Origin: Chitinophagales bacterium
GTDB taxonomy: Bacteria > Bacteroidota > Bacteroidia > Chitinophagales > Chitinophagaceae
DNA: 33,645 nt
Assembly (NCBI GenBank): GCA_015654695.1
Contig: JAATGJ010000175.1
Span: 1 to 33,645 of the forward strand
Direction of reading: 5' to 3'
The translations under genes and the position numbers were made by a program. Numbering within the stretch: position 1 is the stretch's first letter; every line of letters starts with the position of its first letter. The notes under the pieces were generated by a model. It did no database searches and had not been told where the DNA came from. It worked only from the letters and a program-made list of their open reading frames with translations. Below, in pieces: positions 15,578 through 25,700 of this stretch.

Positions 15578-16882
15578 ATGAGAAAATTATCATTTATCGG
15601 CGTTCTCATTTTTCTGTCAGTCAGCGTCTTTGCACAAAACGATATAATAAAACTGAAAGAAAAAATAGCAGTTGCGGCTGACAAAATTGAACCCAGATGT
15701 ATCGCCTGGCGAAGAGACATCCATGAACATGCGGAACTGGGAAACCGGGAATTTAAAACTGCAAAGATCATAGCGGAACATCTGAAAAAATTAGGACTGG
15801 AAGTAAAAGAAGGTGTTGGAAAAACAGGAGTGGTAGGTATTTTAAAAGGAGGAAAGCCCGGTCCATGTATCGGTCTTCGGGCAGATATGGATGGATTGCC
15901 AATCGTGGAAAAAGTGAATGTGTCTTTTGCTTCAAAGGAAAAATCAACCTATAATGGCCAGGAAGTGGGAGTGATGCATGCCTGCGGGCATGATACACAT
16001 GTCGCTATGCTGATGAGTGCAGCAGAAATTCTAACCGGCATAAAAAGCGAACTGAAAGGAACCATCAAATTCATTTTTCAACCCGCTGAAGAAGGGCCGC
16101 CCGAAGGAGAAGAAGGCGGTGCGCCGTTGATGGTGGAAGAAGGAGTAATGGATGATCCAAAAGTAGATGCCATATTCGGGCTGCATATTGAGTCGAATAT
16201 TGAAGTAGGGCAAATACAATATAAGCCGGGAGCTTTTATGGCATCGTCCGATTGGTTTCATATTATAGTAAAGGGAAAAGGGAGTCATGGTTCACAACCC
16301 TGGCTGGGTGTTGATCCCATTGCCATATCCGCACAGATCATTGAAGGATTGCAAACTATAGTAAGCCGCCAGTCTGAATTAACAAAGGCGCCGGTTGTTA
16401 TTACGGTTGGAAAAATAAATGCCGGTGTGAGAAGTAATATCATTCCGGATGAATGTGTAATGGATGGAACCATCCGGACATTAGACAGCAAAATGCAGCA
16501 GGACGTACACCAAAGAATAAAACAAACAGTGATCAATATAGCTGAAGCAGGAGGAGCCATAGCGGAAGTAAGCATTGATACAAAAACACTGGTGACATAT
16601 AATACTCCTGAACTGGTAAAGCAAATGATCCCTTCTTTACAATCAGCTGCCGGTATAGCGAATGTGACCGAAAGAGAATGGGTCACTGGCGCTGAGGATT
16701 TTTCCTATTATGGAACTAAAGCCCCTTCTTTCTTTTTTTACCTGGGTGGAATGCCAAAAGGCAATGATCCTAAAAATGCGCCACCACATCATACAGCCGG
16801 TTTTTTTGTTGATGATGCAGGCATGAAAACAGGTATCAAAGCTTTCTGTCACCTGGTGATTGACTATATGAATAAGAAATAA
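15578..16882 (+). CDS. Secreted M20D-family amidohydrolase
   Basis: 434 residues with a signal peptide (about 1-19, ending VSVFAQ). M20 metal and catalytic motifs are in order: WRRDIHEHAELGNREF, GLRADMDGLPI, MHACGHDTHVAML, FIFQPAEEG, FGLHIES, and the C-terminal HHTAGFFVDD. A lid/dimerisation domain lies between (FHIIVKGKGSHGSQPW). Relatives hydrolyse N-acyl amino acids such as hippurate or indole-acetyl conjugates using two metal ions. The exact substrate cannot be read from sequence. The signal peptide places it in the periplasm or outside. The next gene, a beta-lactamase-like hydrolase, follows after 5 bases, so the two are co-transcribed. Confidence 0.92.
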   Translation: MRKLSFIGVLIFLSVSVFAQNDIIKLKEKIAVAADKIEPRCIAWRRDIHEHAELGNREFKTAKIIAEHLKKLGLEVKEGVGKTGVVGILKGGKPGPCIGLRADMDGLPIVEKVNVSFASKEKSTYNGQEVGVMHACGHDTHVAMLMSAAEILTGIKSELKGTIKFIFQPAEEGPPEGEEGGAPLMVEEGVMDDPKVDAIFGLHIESNIEVGQIQYKPGAFMASSDWFHIIVKGKGSHGSQPWLGVDPIAISAQIIEGLQTIVSRQSELTKAPVVITVGKINAGVRSNIIPDECVMDGTIRTLDSKMQQDVHQRIKQTVINIAEAGGAIAEVSIDTKTLVTYNTPELVKQMIPSLQSAAGIANVTEREWVTGAEDFSYYGTKAPSFFFYLGGMPKGNDPKNAPPHHTAGFFVDDAGMKTGIKAFCHLVIDYMNKK

Positions 16883-16887
16883 CGAGC

Positions 16888-17787
16888 ATGAAAAAATATT
16901 TGTTCCTGTCTCTTTCCCTATTGAATTATAGTATTGTAACCGGGCAAAAGACAGACAAAAAACTGGATGAAAAATTACAGGAAGCTATAACTGGTTTCAA
17001 CGGTGACATTGGTATTTATGTAAAAAATCTTCGTACCGGGAAAACAGTTTCAATAAATGCTGACACGGTTTTTCCAACAGCCAGTATAGTAAAAGTGCCG
17101 ATACTGCTGGGAGTGATGGATAAAATTGACCGGGGCGAATTGCAATATGATCAGCAACTGGAATACAAGGATTCATTATTATACGAAGGGGAAGATATTC
17201 TTGGATCCTTTAAAAGCGGTGAAAAAGTTTTACTAAAAAAAGTAATAATGCTGATGCTGACCACCAGCGATAACACGGCCAGTCTCTGGCTGCAAAGCCT
17301 TGCGGGAAAAGGAACAAGGATCAATCAAATATTGGACAGCCTTGGATTTAAAAGCACAAGAGTGAATTCAAGAACTCCGGACAGAGAAGATAACAGAACT
17401 GTGTATGGATGGGGACAAACCAGTCCCGCTGAAATGGGAAAGATATTTGAAATGATCTATCGTAATGAATTTTTTTCTCCCGCAGCCTGCGAAAGAATGA
17501 TGCGGAGTCTCGGCAGGAATTACTGGGATGAAAACGAAGCTATTTCAGAAGTCCCTCCCTACATAGAAGTGTTTAGTAAAAACGGATGTGTGAATGCAGT
17601 ACGCAGTGAAGTGTTGCTGGTGAATGCCCCAAACAATCCTTATGTGTTCTGCATTTTTACAAAGAATAATAAAGATACCAGTTGGACACATAATAATGAA
17701 GCATGGGCTTTGGCACGGAAAGTATCATCGCTGATCTGGAAATATTATGAACCAAAAGATAAGTGGACAAAACCAGCGAATGAATAG
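16888..17787 (+). CDS. Class A beta-lactamase-like serine hydrolase
   Basis: 299 residues with a signal peptide (about 1-19). Active-site motifs are S66-I-V-K69 in TASIVKVPILLGVMD and S127-D-N129 in MLTTSDNTASLWL. An omega-loop-like acidic segment reads RTPDREDNRT, and KNG replaces the usual KTG (SKNGCVNAVRSEV). It is an exported serine acyl-transferring hydrolase. True beta-lactamase activity is possible but not assured, given the altered KTG box and the pairing with an amidohydrolase; a peptidase-like or cell-wall-related role is equally likely. It is co-transcribed with the M20D gene and ends 7 bases from the convergent feoB. Confidence 0.85.
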   Translation: MKKYLFLSLSLLNYSIVTGQKTDKKLDEKLQEAITGFNGDIGIYVKNLRTGKTVSINADTVFPTASIVKVPILLGVMDKIDRGELQYDQQLEYKDSLLYEGEDILGSFKSGEKVLLKKVIMLMLTTSDNTASLWLQSLAGKGTRINQILDSLGFKSTRVNSRTPDREDNRTVYGWGQTSPAEMGKIFEMIYRNEFFSPAACERMMRSLGRNYWDENEAISEVPPYIEVFSKNGCVNAVRSEVLLVNAPNNPYVFCIFTKNNKDTSWTHNNEAWALARKVSSLIWKYYEPKDKWTKPANE

Positions 17788-17794
17788 GATTCGA

Positions 17795-19912
17795 TTATTT
17801 TAAAAGCAGGTAAGCGATCCAACTCATAACATAAGCCAGCCCCGTCATGTAAATGAATTGTATGATGGGCCATTTCCAGCTCCGGGTTTCTCTTTTTACA
17901 ATAGCCAGTGTACTCATACATTGCATAGCAAAAACATAAAAGATCATGAGGGATACCCCGGAAGCTAATGTGAACACCGGGGTTCCATCCGGGCGAACAG
18001 CCGCTTTCATTTTTTCTTTCAGCTTCAGATCGTTTTCTTCATCGCCAACGCTGTATAGTGTAGCCATTGTACCTACAAATACCTCTCGTGCCGCAAAAGA
18101 AGTGATCAGCGCTATACCTATTTTCCAATCGTATCCCAATGGTTCAATAGCCGGTTCAATAATTTTTCCCATGATACCGGCATAAGAGTTTTCCAGTTTA
18201 GCGGTAGCGAATTGCTGCTTTAATAAAGCCGTATCCGCATGGGGTTGCGCTTTTAATTCTTCATACTGCTTCGATATGGTGTTCATTCTTTTTTCAGGGC
18301 CAAAAGAACTCAGCGCCCACAGAATTAAACTGATGATCATGATCACCTTGCCGGCATCCCGTATAAATATTTTCGCTTTCTCAATCATCGTTTGTACTAC
18401 ATTATTCCATCTTGGCGAACGATAAACCGGCAATTCAAGAATGAAAAAACTTTTCTCATTTATCTTAATGAACCATTTAGCCACATACGATACTATAAGC
18501 GCCATGACCAGGCCAAGCATATAAAGCCCCATCATGACCAGTCCCTGCGTACTTAAGAAACCAAACAGGTAAGTTTTTGGGATCACAAGTGCGATAAGAA
18601 TTGTATAAACAGGAAGCCTTGCAGAACAACTCATCAAAGGTGTAATGAGTATAGTAAGCAGCCTTTCTTTACGATTCTCAATATTTCTTGCACTCATTAT
18701 AGCCGGGACAGCACAGGCAAAACCGCTGATCATGGGCATTACACTTTTACCATTCAGACCCACACTGCGCATCAGCCTGTCTGTCAGAAAACCGATGCGG
18801 GCCATATAGCCCGTGTCTTCCAGTAAAGTAATAAGCCCGAATAATATCATTATCTGCGGAACAAAAATCACAATACCACCAATGCCGGCTATAATACCAT
18901 TAATTAAAAGATCGGCCCAGCGATTGTCCGGTAAGGATGAAGAAAGCCATTGAGACAACGAGGCGAACCCGGTCTCTATCCAATCCATAGGAAAAGAGGC
19001 CAGCCAGAATACACTTTGAAATAATAAAAATAGAACAGCCAGCAATATCAGGTATCCCCAGCGGCGATCCAGTAGAACGTTATCCATTTTTTCAGTAAAC
19101 AAAGATTTTTGCAAAGGGTCTGGCTCTGATACCGCCACTTTCATAATGTGCCTGATATGCGAATAACGCTGTAGTATTTCTTCCGCCTGTGTTTTTGTGG
19201 GATTGAAATGGTTTTCCAATTCTATGCTTTCCACCAGCTTTTGTTCATCAGGTTTTAATGTAAAGGATTCATGATTGATCAGGTAATGGATAGCCGCATA
19301 ATTGCTTAATTCAGAAAAATGATATTTGACCGCATCCACCGCTTTTGGCGCCAGCGCCCTGTTATCAATAAAATCCCTGGCAGGAGCCTGGTATAGTTGC
19401 TGGGAAGTTTGTTCAATAGCTTTCTTAAGCTGCGGAATACCTTTTTGCTTTCTTGGATTAACCGGGATAACGGGTACACCCAATTCTCTTTCTAATTCGG
19501 GAATGTCAATCTTGATGCCTTTTTTAGCGGCAAGATCCATCATGGTCAGTGCGATGACAACGGGTACTTTCAGGTCTATAAGCTGTGTGCAGAAAAGTAA
19601 ATTTCTTTTCAGGCTGCTGGCATCTGCTACCGCCACTATTACATCCGCTTTTATATCCCGGTCCTGGTTCAGCAATACCTTATAGCTTACCCATTCGTCC
19701 ATTTTTCTTGGGTAAAGGCTGTAGGTACCGGGAAGATCAATGACTTCCGCTTTTTTATCATGGGAAAGCAGAGTAGCCCCTGTCTTTTTATCAACCGTAA
19801 CCCCGGGAAAATTGCCGACCTTCTGGTTCATACCCGTAAGACAGTTGAAAAGGGAAGTTTTTCCACTGTTGGGATTCCCTACCAGGGCAATATGTAAACG
19901 GCGTTTTTCCAA
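17795..19912 (-). CDS. feoB: Fe(II) transporter FeoB
   Basis: 705 residues from the chosen start. The N-terminal G domain shows G1 GNPNSGKTSLFN (12-23), G3 DLPGTYSL, and a G4-like TMMD where NxxD is usual. A helical linker follows, then the membrane part with two Gate-type regions (MPMISGFACAVPAIMSARN, and later helices ending LAYVMSWIAYLLL). It imports ferrous iron through the inner membrane. An upstream TTG at 19930 keeps the frame open, but it lies inside a perfect -7 box (19928-19935), so transcription must start after it. The next TTG (19910-19912, reading MEKRRLHIALVGNPNSGKT) is the better start. FeoA is encoded apart, at 13380-13610. Confidence 0.95.
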   Translation of the reverse strand: MEKRRLHIALVGNPNSGKTSLFNCLTGMNQKVGNFPGVTVDKKTGATLLSHDKKAEVIDLPGTYSLYPRKMDEWVSYKVLLNQDRDIKADVIVAVADASSLKRNLLFCTQLIDLKVPVVIALTMMDLAAKKGIKIDIPELERELGVPVIPVNPRKQKGIPQLKKAIEQTSQQLYQAPARDFIDNRALAPKAVDAVKYHFSELSNYAAIHYLINHESFTLKPDEQKLVESIELENHFNPTKTQAEEILQRYSHIRHIMKVAVSEPDPLQKSLFTEKMDNVLLDRRWGYLILLAVLFLLFQSVFWLASFPMDWIETGFASLSQWLSSSLPDNRWADLLINGIIAGIGGIVIFVPQIMILFGLITLLEDTGYMARIGFLTDRLMRSVGLNGKSVMPMISGFACAVPAIMSARNIENRKERLLTILITPLMSCSARLPVYTILIALVIPKTYLFGFLSTQGLVMMGLYMLGLVMALIVSYVAKWFIKINEKSFFILELPVYRSPRWNNVVQTMIEKAKIFIRDAGKVIMIISLILWALSSFGPEKRMNTISKQYEELKAQPHADTALLKQQFATAKLENSYAGIMGKIIEPAIEPLGYDWKIGIALITSFAAREVFVGTMATLYSVGDEENDLKLKEKMKAAVRPDGTPVFTLASGVSLMIFYVFAMQCMSTLAIVKRETRSWKWPIIQFIYMTGLAYVMSWIAYLLLK

Positions 19913-19927
19913 TGTATAAAATGGCAG

Positions 19928-19935
19928 CAAAAGTA
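19928..19935 (-). promoter_or_regulatory. Bacteroidota -7 promoter box for feoB
   Basis: Minus strand reads TACTTTTG, a perfect TAnnTTTG. Its last three bases are the TTG that a naive ORF call would use as the start. The real transcript start should lie about 5-7 bases further on, supporting the TTG at 19910-19912 as the translation start. Confidence 0.6.
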
Positions 19936-20069
19936 GAGATGTAAAGCGATATAGCTATTACGAAATACGGTTTTTTGGCGGGCGAATAGTTACAGGTAAA
20001 AACAGTAAAACCTGACAAAAGTTTAACGGAAATAAATGGAAAGATCAAAGGAATAAGCAACACTGTTAA

Positions 20070-20077
20070 TACCTTTG
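20070..20077 (+). promoter_or_regulatory. Bacteroidota -7 promoter box for the M28 peptidase gene
   Basis: TACCTTTG is a perfect TAnnTTTG, 21 bases before ATG 20099. It includes the TTG at 20075 that opens the longer ORF, which argues for ATG 20099 as the real start. No clear -33 TTTG is visible. Confidence 0.6.
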
Positions 20078-20098
20078 CGGGTACTTAATGAATTAACT

Positions 20099-21751
20099 AT
20101 GGTTCCGCTACGTGTAAAACTTCTTTTGTCCGTATTGTTTGTATTCGTTGCCGCCTCTGCGCAAAAATTAAAGAAAGCTGATAAAGCTATTCTCGCTAAC
20201 CTGCAGGCGCATATTCAATACCTGGCAGATGATAAGCTTGAAGGCAGAAGGGCCGGTAGCGAAGGAGAACAACTGGCGATGGAATATATCATCGGCCAGT
20301 TTAAAGCAATCGGGCTTTCGCCAAAAGGAACGGAATACTATCCCCAGTCTTTTGAGATCAATGAAGGCAAAAAGATTGATTCAATTACCTATTTTATAAT
20401 CAATAATAATAAACTGGAAACAGGTAAGGATTATTTTCCATTTCCTTTTAGCCCTGATAAAAAGATAGAAGCGTTGCCGGCTATCGCCATACAGGAAGCA
20501 GACATGCCCTGGTTTGTGGACCTGGCAGAACCACTGGAAGAGAATAAAAACAACCCGCACTTTGACATGGAAGAGTATATTCGTACCAACTCAAAAAAAG
20601 CCGCTGACCGGGGGGCTTCAGCAGTTATTCTTTATAATTCATCGGGTATTGATGATAAACTGGTCTTTAACGGAAAAGATAAATCAGAACAGTCGCCGGT
20701 TCCGGTAATATATATAACTACTGAAACGGCTAAAAAATATTTTAAGGATAAAACAGCTACGCTGGATATAAAATTCAGAACATCCATCAGTGTAAAAAAC
20801 AGGATCGGTCATAATGTAGTGGGCTATATTGATAACAGGGCAGCGACTACTGTGATACTCGGCGCCCACTTTGATCACCTGGGGTATGGCCAGGATGGTA
20901 ATTCTATGTTGCGTACCGGGGAAAAATTAATTCACAATGGCGCTGATGATAATGCGAGTGGTACGGCGGCATTAATAGAACTGGCAAGGATACTGAAAAC
21001 ATCGAAAGCAAAAAACAACAACTATCTTTTTATTGCATTCTCCGGCGAAGAGCTTGGGCTATTCGGCTCTAAATATTTTACTGATCATCCAACCATTGAT
21101 CTTTCTACCGTCAATTACATGCTCAATATGGATATGGTGGGAAGACTGAATGACAGCACTAAAGTGTTGGCGGTTGGCGGATATGGTACATCGCCGAAAT
21201 GGGCTTCCGTAATTAATACACAGGATAAAAAATTGCCGTTTGTTATTAAAATTGATTCAAGCGGCAGTGGTCCCAGCGACCATACTTCTTTTTACAGGAA
21301 AGATATACCGGTACTTTTCTTCTTCACCGGTCAGCACAGGGATTATCATCGTCCTTCTGATGATGCGGACAAAATAAATTACACCGGTGAACTGAATGTG
21401 GTTAACTACATCAACAGCATCATTAATAACCTGGACAAAGAAAACCAGAAACTGGCATTTTTAAAAACAAGAGAAGTGCAGATGGGTACCAGGGCGTTCA
21501 GTGTAACCATGGGAATAATGCCCGACTATACGTATAGTGGTAACGGAGTAAGGGCTGATGGGGTAACGGAAGGACGACCTGCATCAAAGGCGGGATTACA
21601 AACAGGTGATGTGATCATTCAGTTAGGCGATTACCCGGTAAGTTCGGTGGAAACTTATATGCAGACCCTGGGCAAATTCAAAAAAGGAGATAAGACGAAA
21701 GTGAAGTTTAAAAGGGGAAATGAAACGATAGAAGCCCCGGTTGAATTTTAA
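20099..21751 (+). CDS. Secreted M28-family metallopeptidase with PDZ domain
   Basis: 550 residues from ATG 20099 (the frame reaches TTG 20075, inside the promoter box). A signal peptide ends near VAASAQ. M28 zinc ligands lie in LGAHFDHLGYG, NGADDNASGTAAL, FSGEELGLFG, LNMDMVGRL and the final HRDYHRPSDD. A PA-like insert lies before the core (DRGASAVILYNSSG). A C-terminal PDZ domain (about 465-550) contains GRPASKAGLQTGDVIIQLG. It probably trims peptides in the periplasm or outer-membrane space, the PDZ domain modulating access or substrate choice. The next gene starts 27 bases after its stop codon, so a shared transcript with the IPExxxVDY gene is likely. Confidence 0.93.
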   Translation: MVPLRVKLLLSVLFVFVAASAQKLKKADKAILANLQAHIQYLADDKLEGRRAGSEGEQLAMEYIIGQFKAIGLSPKGTEYYPQSFEINEGKKIDSITYFIINNNKLETGKDYFPFPFSPDKKIEALPAIAIQEADMPWFVDLAEPLEENKNNPHFDMEEYIRTNSKKAADRGASAVILYNSSGIDDKLVFNGKDKSEQSPVPVIYITTETAKKYFKDKTATLDIKFRTSISVKNRIGHNVVGYIDNRAATTVILGAHFDHLGYGQDGNSMLRTGEKLIHNGADDNASGTAALIELARILKTSKAKNNNYLFIAFSGEELGLFGSKYFTDHPTIDLSTVNYMLNMDMVGRLNDSTKVLAVGGYGTSPKWASVINTQDKKLPFVIKIDSSGSGPSDHTSFYRKDIPVLFFFTGQHRDYHRPSDDADKINYTGELNVVNYINSIINNLDKENQKLAFLKTREVQMGTRAFSVTMGIMPDYTYSGNGVRADGVTEGRPASKAGLQTGDVIIQLGDYPVSSVETYMQTLGKFKKGDKTKVKFKRGNETIEAPVEF

Positions 21752-21778
21752 TCAGTAATTTGTTGTAAACACAGTATC

Positions 21779-22228
21779 ATGGCCGAACGGTCTTTCAAAC
21801 TTTCGCTGAATAACCAGGAGCTGGCCGAAGAGTTTTTTGAAGATACCCGGCTGCTCGGCATCATGGCGCCGGTAAAAGATTACCAGTTCTGCTGGCACCT
21901 GAATAATGTACTGGGTATGGACTTCAGGATGAACCATGGTATAGAGATACAGCTCAAAAGAAAGAAGCGGGATTATTTTTTTACCGTCTTTGAATATGGC
22001 GAGCCAACCGGGTCATTATGCTATTACGTTTATTGCAACCAGGATGATGGTGAATATTTATTACCGGAGTTCAGGCATTTCGATTTTCTATGGTTAATGA
22101 AAGGGGACTTTGTTTCTGATGAAACCCTGCAGCAAACAATCGGTTCCATTAAAAGTATTCATGGTGTGCAGCTGGTAGCAGAGCTGACCAATGAAAAAAT
22201 AAAGAACAAGGAAAACCTTGTGTTTTGA
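21779..22228 (+). CDS. IPExxxVDY family protein
   Basis: 149 residues. The family pattern is recognisable in LLGIMAPVKDYQFCWHLNNVLGMDFRM near the N-terminus and in the beta-rich middle (FFTVFEYGEPTGSLCYYVYCN). The acidic helix LQQTIGSIKSIHGVQLVAEL is near the end. This is a small cytoplasmic family common across Bacteroidota with no known function. In many relatives it lies near translation or fatty-acid genes, but here it sits between a secreted peptidase and a pterin dehydratase, which gives no functional clue. The family assignment is from memory of its pattern. Confidence 0.75.
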   Translation: MAERSFKLSLNNQELAEEFFEDTRLLGIMAPVKDYQFCWHLNNVLGMDFRMNHGIEIQLKRKKRDYFFTVFEYGEPTGSLCYYVYCNQDDGEYLLPEFRHFDFLWLMKGDFVSDETLQQTIGSIKSIHGVQLVAELTNEKIKNKENLVF

Positions 22229-22271
22229 CCCATTATCCGTTTTACTTCCATCGTAAATAAAAACCATTAAT

Positions 22272-22580
22272 ATGAAAACGGATTTTGTAAAAGAAAGAAA
22301 ACGATCTCCCGGTACAAAAGATGCTGATAGCTCTCCTTCAGCAACAGGGGATTGGAAAGAAGAAAAAAGCACCCTCTACAGGAAATTTAAGTTCAAAAAT
22401 TTCAGCGAAGCATTTGCTTTTATGACCCGCGTAGCCCTTGCGGCGGAAAAGATGGACCATCACCCTTTATGGACCAATGTATATGATACCGTAGAGATAT
22501 GGCTTTCTACGCATGATGCAGGAGATATAGTAACGGATAAGGATAAGAAGCTGGCAAAGAAGATTGATGGGTTGTTATGA
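22272..22580 (+). CDS. Pterin-4-alpha-carbinolamine dehydratase
   Basis: 102 residues, normal length. The family signature is almost complete: [41 protein letters not shown], including the catalytic HH-PxW pattern. It dehydrates 4a-hydroxytetrahydrobiopterin during recycling of the pterin cofactor of aromatic amino acid hydroxylases. No hydroxylase is nearby, so the role may be general pterin recycling. The first 30 residues are Lys/Ser-rich ([17 protein letters not shown]) and less conserved. It follows the IPExxxVDY gene after 43 bases and is followed by a terminator hairpin. Confidence 0.93.
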   Translation: MKTDFVKERKRSPGTKDADSSPSATGDWKEEKSTLYRKFKFKNFSEAFAFMTRVALAAEKMDHHPLWTNVYDTVEIWLSTHDAGDIVTDKDKKLAKKIDGLL

Positions 22581-22616
22581 AACAAGAAGGCAAAAGAAAA
22601 TTTGATTGGCATCACA

Positions 22617-22645
22617 CCGACCCGATTCGATAGCTATCGGGTCGG
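22617..22645. repeat. GC-rich palindromic repeat
   Basis: CCGACCCGAT (22617-22626) is complementary to ATCGGGTCGG (22636-22645), with the loop TCGATAGCT. The inner GATAGCTATC is itself a palindrome. There is no T-tract afterwards. It resembles the short palindromes dispersed in Bacteroidota intergenic regions; copy number in the genome is unknown. Confidence 0.6.
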
Positions 22646-22721
22646 GTCGTCAGATTCAATTTATTTACAGGTACTACTGATCCAGACGTCCGCTGGGAAG
22701 GTCATTGTAGAAAGACTCGTC

Positions 22722-22748
22722 AGAGAAATATTCACATTCTCTTTTTTT
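22722..22748 (+). terminator. Rho-independent terminator of the 20.1-22.6 kb operon
   Basis: AGAGAA (22722-22727) pairs with TTCTCT (22737-22742) around a nine-base loop, followed by six Ts. The stem is short but the T-tract is good. It ends 30 bases before the end of the convergent PKD gene. Confidence 0.6.
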
Positions 22749-22778
22749 GCGAAGATTAAAAAAGAACGTACACTAGGG

Positions 22779-25700
22779 TCAATACATCACCGTTACCGTT
22801 CCATTACGGCTAAAAGTTTGCCCGTTGCAACTCATCTCTGTCATATAGATATAAACACCGGATGGAACTAATAAACCTTTATACATCCCATTCCAGGATG
22901 CATTTTGATCGCCAGGTGTAAAATTGTTTCTTTGGAATAGAATCTCTCCCCAGCGGTTATATATCCGAAGATTATTTATCTTCTGTATGCCTTGTGACTG
23001 TATTATAAATCGATCATTCAAGCCATCATTGTTAGGGGTAAAAGCCGCAGGGATAAATATCCTGCTTTCGTTGCAGAGAAGTTTAACGGTAATTGTATCC
23101 GTTGCTGAGCATCCATATGCGTTTGAAACTTTTACTACATAATTCATTTGCTCCAATGGATTGGTTTGTGGATCAGCACAATTAGTACAAGTCAAATAAG
23201 TTGATGGTGACCAGTTCCAGCTTGTCACATCGCTGCTTGCCGAAGGCCGTAATGAATAAGGAGTACCCGCCATTATCTCCATATCGGCTCCGGCGTTCAC
23301 GGTTGGAGCAGCCTGCACTTTCACATTAATTGTTTTTGTATCGGTAAAGCAATTATGTATATCAGTACCTTTTACGGTATAGGTGGTTGAGGTAACCGGT
23401 GTGGCGATGGGATCAGGTATTTGTGTATTGCTAAGTCCGGTAGTATTCTGTATCCATTGATAATTGTCAGCGCCACTAGCATGCAGGATAATACTTTTAC
23501 CACTGCATATTGTTGCTTCATTAGCTAATTGTAACGTAAAAGGATGAACGACTTTAATATTTACCGAACCAGTATTCCCGCAGCCTTGTGTATTGGTTAC
23601 TGCCACAGTATATACCATATCATTAACGGGTGAGGCAACAATGTCGGGGCCGGCAGTTGTATTTAATCCTGCAGCAGGCGACCATTCATACAAGGCGCCT
23701 CCACTTGCCGTTACAAATAGATTGCTTCCTTCACAGAGCCATGCTTCATTTACCGATAAGCTCACAACGGGTTTTGCATTTACCTGGAGTAAATGTTTAA
23801 TAGTATCAACGCATCCATTATTATCTACTAATAATTTCACTTCATAGTTGCCCGGATCGTTGTACAGTTTTGCAGGCGGGTTTTGTTGATTTATCACTGT
23901 GCCATCATGAAAGATCCATTGCCATATAGGTTGCCCCTGCAATAATGTAGTACCGGCAAACTGCGCCGTTGTTTCTTCACAAATAGCAGCAGGCCCAGCG
24001 ATGCCTCCGCCCAGTCCCTGGAAAGCAGCGATGACAGGATTGCTTGTCTTTACACAACCATAAGGAGATTTCACTGTAAGTGATACATTGTAGTTACCGG
24101 GTTGCTGAAAGGTGAAGGAAGGAGTTCTTATAGCAGCCGTATCGCTGTTAGTACCGGTCCCGAAATCCCAATGATAAGCAAGTGTTTGTTGATCCTGGCC
24201 GGCAGCTATGCTAACTATACCGGGATTCATAAATACTTCTTTAGGACTGCATATCTTATCCGGCAGGCTGTTCAACTCAACAGATAATGAATCAATGATG
24301 ATTTTCTCTCCAAGGGTGGCGGATGCTGCACATCCGTTAGTATCCAGCACTATTAGCTTTGGTTCATATACACCTGCCTGGTAATGATGCGAAGAAAACG
24401 TAGCTGTTGCCTGTACTACGGTGCCATCACCAAAATCCCAGACATAATTAGCTGCGTTCACGGCAATAGCGCTAAGTGTTATGGTCTGTGCAGTACAACT
24501 ATGTAATAAATCTGCTGACAGTGTTGCCGCAGGAGCTTTTATGGTTATCGAATCCACAGTAGTATACCGGGTACCATTATCACTTTCCGTTACAAGAGTG
24601 ATAATATATTTACCCGGCTGGGTATAAATATGGCTGGGATTCAATACATTATTTACAATTGTGCCATCGCCAAAGTCCCATGTTATTTTACTGATGTTGG
24701 AAGATGTATTGGTAAACTTTACCAATACAGGCGGGCACTGGCTGATGCTGGTATAAGACTGATCAATATTGAAAGCAGCATTAATGTATTTAACAGTGAT
24801 GGTTACAGATGCTGTATCAGAACAACCCGTCAGTGTATTTATTGCGATCAACTTTACAACATAAATGCCTGGAACCGTATAAATTTCAGACATATCGGTA
24901 GTAGTAAGCTGTGAACCATCCCCAAGCAACCATTTATAAGTTGTATGACCGATGTCTGAGGTAGTGGATGCATTTGAAAAATTAACGGTGGTGCCCGGTG
25001 ATACCGTTGTTGCTGAAGCAATAAAACCCGCATTGAGGGTGGTTGTTTCGGCATTGGCTTCTCCGAAAAAATAAGCATAGCAACCATTGGCATCTATTAC
25101 TTTCAATCTAATTGGATAGGTACTGGGCCAAAAATAATTGTGTGTTATTACACCGGGTGTGGTATAAGTTTCTTCTATTCCGTCTCCGAAATTCCATTCC
25201 CATTTTATTATTGGAACATTTCCGATTGATGTGGAAGTATCCTGGAGATATACGAGATTACCATTTCCACATGGATTACCATTCTCTTGTTTGAAACCCG
25301 GTACAGGGCCCTTTGTTATTAAAGGGAAAGTGCTGGTAGTATCTAAACATCCGAAGTTGTTATAAAGAACCATCCAAAGTCCTTCTTTCCCGGGAAGAAA
25401 ACTAAATAAATTATTTAATGAAGCTATGTATGCGTAGCTGCCATCAGTATGATAAACTCCCCCCGTGCCGTAACCGTATTCATATCCAGATTCATCCCGC
25501 CAACCAGGAATATACTCCAGATTAGATAAAGTAAGGTGTAAGGTGTTATCTGTACCGCATACTTCCGTCTGATCTCCGGTTAAAATAGGATTTTGCTTTA
25601 GGGCAACGGCAACAAAAATAGAATCCTTTACAATACATTGGCCATTGGAAGTGGTAAGCACAACCTTGTAGTAACCAGTATTTTTGTATTCATGCTGTAC

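Noticed and set aside
22617-22645. Terminator after the pterin dehydratase gene
   Set aside because: No T-tract follows; the hairpin at 22722-22748 fits better.
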